Assembly (NCBI GenBank): GCA_963935005.1
Contig: CAWWAX010000012.1
Coordinates: forward strand, 1 to 28,581
DNA length: 28,581 nucleotides
Reading direction: 5' to 3'
From: GCA-2718595 sp963935005
Lineage (GTDB): Bacteria > Gemmatimonadota > Gemmatimonadetes > Longimicrobiales > Gaopeijiaceae
Shown here: positions 25,159-28,581 of the stretch, piece after piece
Layout of the letters: each line of letters starts with the position of its first letter
Numbering within the stretch: the first letter of the stretch is position 1
The notes under the pieces: generated by a model
Database searches by the model: none
What the model was told of the DNA's origin: nothing
Seen by the model: the letters and a program-made list of their open reading frames with translations, nothing else
Translations under genes and position numbers: made by a program

Positions 25159-26175
25159 CTAAGGGTTTAAAAAATTTTCTGCCAAATCGACCAATGACCT
25201 GGAACCTAAGTATACCGGAGTCCTGCAGTGCAGGCCTGTCGGGACCACATCCAATATCGAACCTTCTCCTGTTGAAGCCTTACCACCAGCTTGCTCACAA
25301 ATCATAGCAACTGGTGACGCTTCGTACAAAAGTCGCAACTTTCCATTTGGATTCTTACCATCTGCTGGATATATGAAAATCCCGCCTTTAAAAAGGGTCC
25401 TATGAAAGTCTGCCACTAGGGACCCTACATACCGTGCGGTTCCACAATACACTTTTCCGCCGTCCAAACCTTTCAGGGTCCGGATGAAACCCTGTTGGGC
25501 CTCAGACCAACGATGATAGTTACCTTCATTTACAGAATATGCCCTGACAGAATCTTCTCCCAAAGTGATTCTGGGATGGCTCAATATAAACTCACCTATC
25601 GAAGTATCTAAAGTGAAACCGACGACTCCCTGTCCAAGAGTTAGGATCAGCATCGTTGAGGCTCCATAAAGCACATACCCAGCCGCCACCTGCGAAGATC
25701 CTGGCTGTAAACAATCCTCAATAGTTCCCACACCCTGTCGGGTGAGTCTTTTCTGTACTGAAAAGATAGTCCCTGTAGAAATATTTACATCTATATTAGA
25801 AGATCCATCCAGAGGGTCGAAAAGAAGGATGTAGTCCCCTTTTTTACTCTCATCACTGATGTTCAAGATGTTTTCAGACTCTTCAGAGACCATACAGCAC
25901 AAACTACTAGTCCTCTCCATCGCATGACAAATGACTTTTTCAGTGTAAATATCCAATTTCTGCACAGACTCACCCTGAACATTAGTATTCCCTGTTTCAC
26001 CTAATAAGTCGGATAAACTTACTCGACTCACTTCTCTCGCAATAATCTTGGATGCAAAAGCGACACCATTTATAATCTTTCTCACACTTCTATCAACTAC
26101 TTCCTCAGACGTGCCAGTTCCAAGCAAATATCCCTGCAAAGTGCAAATCTTTTCCTTTGAATCAGTATGATACAT
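25159..26175 (-). CDS. fbp: Fructose-1,6-bisphosphatase, class I
   Basis: This 338-residue cytosolic enzyme hydrolyses fructose 1,6-bisphosphate in gluconeogenesis. The class I metal site is clear: EES at 98-100 and LFDPLDGSSNIDVNISTGT at 118-136, with Asp120 and Asp123 as ligands. The C-terminal GKLRLLYEASPVAMICEQAG contains the substrate-binding region and a further acidic ligand. The ATG at 26175 has GAAGG seven bases upstream. It is the last gene of a minus-strand group after mtaB, miaB and the LapA-like gene. It is convergent with purF. Confidence 0.97.
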   Translation of the reverse strand: MYHTDSKEKICTLQGYLLGTGTSEEVVDRSVRKIINGVAFASKIIAREVSRVSLSDLLGETGNTNVQGESVQKLDIYTEKVICHAMERTSSLCCMVSEESENILNISDESKKGDYILLFDPLDGSSNIDVNISTGTIFSVQKRLTRQGVGTIEDCLQPGSSQVAAGYVLYGASTMLILTLGQGVVGFTLDTSIGEFILSHPRITLGEDSVRAYSVNEGNYHRWSEAQQGFIRTLKGLDGGKVYCGTARYVGSLVADFHRTLFKGGIFIYPADGKNPNGKLRLLYEASPVAMICEQAGGKASTGEGSILDVVPTGLHCRTPVYLGSRSLVDLAENFLNP

Positions 26176-26186
26176 TCCGAACCTTC

Positions 26187-26208
26187 ATAAAAGTAAATTT
26201 CCTTTTAT
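26187..26208. repeat. AT-rich dyad upstream of fbp
   Basis: ATAAAAG (26187-26193) and CTTTTAT (26202-26208) form seven-base perfect arms around an eight-base loop in the gap between the LapA-like gene and fbp. There is no T-tract on the minus strand after it, so it looks more like a protein-binding site or a chance AT-rich palindrome than a terminator. Confidence 0.3.
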
Positions 26209-26212
26209 ACCT

Positions 26213-26572
26213 CTAGTCAGTTCCAGCTTCTTCAGTAACAGTGTCTACAATTCTTCGTTTCTTTTTTTCCAAAAACACGTCTTCCTCTTCAGTCTCTACT
26301 CTCAATCTGTCATGTAGAATCGCCCTAACTTTTAGATCACTGTCGATTCCAACTAATAACATTAAAAGCATCCCAAATATCAGCCCGACAATAACCAAAG
26401 CTGTGATGGGAACTCTTTCAAGTGTCACGAATCCAAGGTTCACTCTAACTTTTTGAAAGTCGTTTAGAACTGCAAACAATACTGAAAGGATTAGTAATAC
26501 AAAAGCACCTAAAGGACCTAAAAACCTTATCATACCATCAGCAATCGATTCAATTTGCCAACTCCCCCACAA
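26213..26572 (-). CDS. LapA-like (DUF1049) small membrane protein
   Basis: This 119-residue protein has two membrane helices (about 18-36 and 54-74) joined by KVRVNLGFVTLERVPI. A charged cytosolic tail rich in Glu, Lys and Arg follows. That layout matches the LapA/DUF1049 family. E. coli LapA works with LapB in lipopolysaccharide regulation through FtsH and LpxC, but many distant members have no known role. The start used is TTG at 26572, with AGGGG about seven bases upstream; it overlaps miaB by 23 bases. An ATG at 26533 would give a 106-residue protein with no ribosome-binding site. It sits between miaB and fbp in the same direction. Confidence 0.75.
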   Translation of the reverse strand: MWGSWQIESIADGMIRFLGPLGAFVLLILSVLFAVLNDFQKVRVNLGFVTLERVPITALVIVGLIFGMLLMLLVGIDSDLKVRAILHDRLRVETEEEDVFLEKKKRRIVDTVTEEAGTD

Positions 26573-27908
26573 AAGTAGCCCCTGTAGTGCTCGTCAAAAG
26601 AACCCGTTGGTAACCCCCAATGGTATCAGCTGGCGCAACGAAAGCTACCACTTTGTTCCTTCTGGTTCGACCCAGGACTTGACCTTTCTTTCGACCCCTT
26701 TTTTCAACCAAGACTTCTTCCGTTCTTCCCACTTCAGTCTTGTTAATCTCAGATTGGATACCCCTATGTACTTCGATGAGTTTGGCTAAACGATTTTGTG
26801 CTTCGTCTTCAGATAAAAAATCCTCCTGTGGCAAACGAGTAGCCGGCGTGCCATCACGAAGAGAATATTTGTAAGTGTACGCATCGTCAAATCTTACCCG
26901 CCTCAATAGCCCCAAAGTATCTTCAAACTGGACTTTCGTCTCACCTGGAAATGCTACAATTATATCAGTAGAAAGTGACAAATCAGGTATTAAGTCTCTC
27001 GCTAACTGCACTTTGTCTAGGAAAGTCTCAACAGTATAGCGACGAAGCATCCTACGAAGCACCTTATCATTACCCGACTGAACTGGAAGATGCAGTTGCT
27101 CACATATATTAGGTTCTTCTGCCATTACTTCTAATAATTCTGGAGTGACATCATTAGGATGTGGAGATGTAAAACGCACTCTACGGATCCCTGGGATACG
27201 AGCCACAGATCTGAGAAGTTCATGAAACGAAATCCCCTCAGATTGGTATGAGTTAACCGTCTGCCCCAACAGAGTCACCTCTGTACGACCAGATTCTACT
27301 ATCTCCTCAATTTCCCGTAACACTTCGCTAGATTTCCTATTCTTTTCTGGGCCGCGAACATAAGGGACTATGCAGAAAGTGCAGCGATGGTTGCATCCTC
27401 TTTGAATAGGAACCCAGGCGCTTACTGGTGATGTTCTTCGTTGTGTTAACCCCTCATAGTTTTCCTCTACGCTCAAATCTAAGACGGCAAGCTGCGGGCC
27501 CCTTTTTTTTGAAGATCGGGATGGAGTGGATTTAGCTCCTCTTTGAATTTTGTTTAACTGCTCCGGTAAAGAACGGTAAGCATCTGGTCCCATCACTAGA
27601 TCCACATACGGAGCTCTCTTTAGTAACACTTCTCCTAGTCGCTGCGCCATACATCCAGTTACGCCCAAAATGACTTCCGGACGCTCTTTCTTAAGACCAT
27701 ACAGTTGACCAACTCTTCCCAGTACTCTCTCTTCTGCATGCTCTCGAATCGCGCACGTATTGACTATAATCACATCTGCTTCATCTGGAGAACTGGAGAC
27801 TTCATAGCCTTCGTTTACAAGGATTCCTTCCATCAGCTCTCCATCACTGATATTCATTTGACAACCGTATGTTTCCACATAGACGCTTTTCTTCGGGAAT
27901 CTTGTCAT
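26550..27908 (-). CDS. miaB: tRNA 2-methylthio-N6-isopentenyladenosine synthase
   Basis: This 452-residue radical-SAM methylthiotransferase adds a methylthio group to i6A37 of tRNAs. The N-terminal domain holds an auxiliary [4Fe-4S] cluster through Cys16 (TYGCQMN), Cys52 (NTCAIREHAEE) and Cys86 (TGCMAQR). The radical-SAM cluster is bound by Cys172, Cys176 and Cys179 in CNHRCTFC. A C-terminal TRAM-like domain covers about 385-452. NTCAIREHAEERV is typical of MiaB rather than MtaB or RimO. The ATG at 27908 has AGG six bases upstream. It follows the partial mtaB after 48 bases in the same direction. Confidence 0.96.
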   Translation of the reverse strand: MTRFPKKSVYVETYGCQMNISDGELMEGILVNEGYEVSSSPDEADVIIVNTCAIREHAEERVLGRVGQLYGLKKERPEVILGVTGCMAQRLGEVLLKRAPYVDLVMGPDAYRSLPEQLNKIQRGAKSTPSRSSKKRGPQLAVLDLSVEENYEGLTQRRTSPVSAWVPIQRGCNHRCTFCIVPYVRGPEKNRKSSEVLREIEEIVESGRTEVTLLGQTVNSYQSEGISFHELLRSVARIPGIRRVRFTSPHPNDVTPELLEVMAEEPNICEQLHLPVQSGNDKVLRRMLRRYTVETFLDKVQLARDLIPDLSLSTDIIVAFPGETKVQFEDTLGLLRRVRFDDAYTYKYSLRDGTPATRLPQEDFLSEDEAQNRLAKLIEVHRGIQSEINKTEVGRTEEVLVEKRGRKKGQVLGRTRRNKVVAFVAPADTIGGYQRVLLTSTTGATFVGELAN

Positions 27909-27956
27909 ATTAACCTATGTCTTGAAAACTTTTAAAGCCCCTGATCCACAAAACTG

Positions 27957-28581
27957 TCAATCGGAGAGATCAACATAAAGATCTTCACCACTTCCTCGCA
28001 AAACCCCGTGATACAGTCGTTCAGGAGTCCTCACTTCAGAGTCACTCACTTGAACTCTCAAATAATCCTCAGTGAGGGCATTGCGTCCAGACTGTTCAAG
28101 GGTGACGGAAGATAACGCTCCCGAACGAAAATTCCGATATTTCATATTTTTGTCTTCTGCAATTTTCCTGAGTTGCATACCTCTCTCTCTGGATACTTGT
28201 CTAGAGACTTGGCCAGACAATTCCGCTGCCACAGTATTGTCTTTCTCAGAAAATGGAAATACATGGAGATAAGTATAGGGAAGTTCTTCAACCAACCTAA
28301 CGGTATCCTCATGATCTTTTTCTTCTTCTCCTGGAAATCCAGTAATTATATCTGCTCCCAATCCCAAGTATGGGAGTTTTTCTGCTATCTCCAGAGCCCT
28401 TACTCGGTATTCTTCTCTAGTATGCCAGCGCCTCATCCGTCGCAGAACTGCATCCGAGCCACTTTGAAGGGGCATATGAAAATGAGGTGCTATCTGTCCA
28501 GCAGAAGTATTCACCAAATCCAACAGTGGATCATCAATTTCCGTGGCTTCTATGCTACCCAATCTAAATCTTGTTTCTGGA
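27957..28581 (-). CDS. mtaB: MtaB-type tRNA methylthiotransferase, 5' end cut off
   Basis: The frame is open to the right edge, so only the C-terminal 207 or so residues are present. They start PETRFRLGSIEA. The segments HFHMPLQSGSDAVLRRM, GADIITGFPGEEEKDHEDT and YLHVFPFSEKDNT are those of the radical-SAM core of MtaB. MtaB makes the 2-methylthio modification of t6A37. A TRAM-like RNA-binding end follows (about the last 60 residues). SSIEA/E and HVFPFS favour MtaB over MiaB and RimO. The N-terminal cysteines are outside the window, so the call rests on the C-terminal half. miaB follows it after 48 bases. Confidence 0.9.
   Translation of the reverse strand, partial: PETRFRLGSIEATEIDDPLLDLVNTSAGQIAPHFHMPLQSGSDAVLRRMRRWHTREEYRVRALEIAEKLPYLGLGADIITGFPGEEEKDHEDTVRLVEELPYTYLHVFPFSEKDNTVAAELSGQVSRQVSRERGMQLRKIAEDKNMKYRNFRSGALSSVTLEQSGRNALTEDYLRVQVSDSEVRTPERLYHGVLRGSGEDLYVDLSD

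Overview
This is a dense, ordinary-looking block of core bacterial metabolism. It holds 27 protein genes, the two outermost cut by the window edges. No rRNA, tRNA, CRISPR array, transposase, integrase or phage gene was found. The longest stretch without a gene is about 138 bases (upstream of purB). Composition looks moderate to low GC, and several genes start with GTG or TTG. The gene set suggests a free-living aerobic bacterium that makes its own purines, tryptophan and phosphatidylethanolamine. It is probably a didermal, low-GC marine-type lineage. The combination of PurSQL, class I FBPase, a LapA-like protein, an LytR_C-only protein and a eukaryote-type PurB would fit Gemmatimonadota or a neighbouring phylum. 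That placement is inference from memory with low confidence, and a marker-gene tree would settle it.

Layout. (1) 1-12940, all on the minus strand and so read from right to left: trpC-trpF-trpB-trpA, an LytR_C-domain membrane protein, lepB, a VanZ-family gene, aspS, phoH, a pgpH-type 7TM-HD phosphodiesterase gene, ybeY, mgtE and meaB (cut at the left edge). Most junctions are overlaps or gaps under 100 bases, so long co-transcription is plausible. (2) 13030-13641: lexA on the plus strand, lying between trpC (divergent, 89-base gap) and trpD (convergent, 8-base gap). (3) 13650-14699: trpD on the minus strand. (4) 14817-25123, plus strand: truA, a TalC-type transaldolase gene, then a long purine cluster purB-purC-[psd-pssA]-purS-purQ-purL-purF with the two phosphatidylethanolamine genes embedded in it. 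(5) 25159-28581, minus strand: mtaB (cut at the right edge), miaB, a LapA-like gene and fbp.

How the genes work together. PurF, PurSQL, PurC and PurB supply most de novo IMP steps, and PurB also makes AMP. PssA and Psd convert CDP-diacylglycerol to phosphatidylethanolamine. TrpD, C, F, B and A cover chorismate-derived anthranilate to tryptophan; trpE and trpG are outside the window. PhoH, YbeY, AspRS, TruA, MiaB and MtaB form an RNA and translation theme. MgtE and the predicted c-di-AMP phosphodiesterase suggest ion and nucleotide-second-messenger homeostasis.

No convincing undescribed multi-gene system was seen. The points most worth a second look are: lexA inside a split trp locus, with an 11-base-period direct repeat that could be its operator; a eukaryote-type PurB; an E. 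coli-type PurF, low in GC in places, beside a Bacillus-type PurSQL; phospholipid genes inside the purine operon; and a promoter plus dyad upstream of purB. Several gene starts were corrected from ribosome-binding-site evidence (trpF, trpC, trpD, lexA, purB, purC, pssA).
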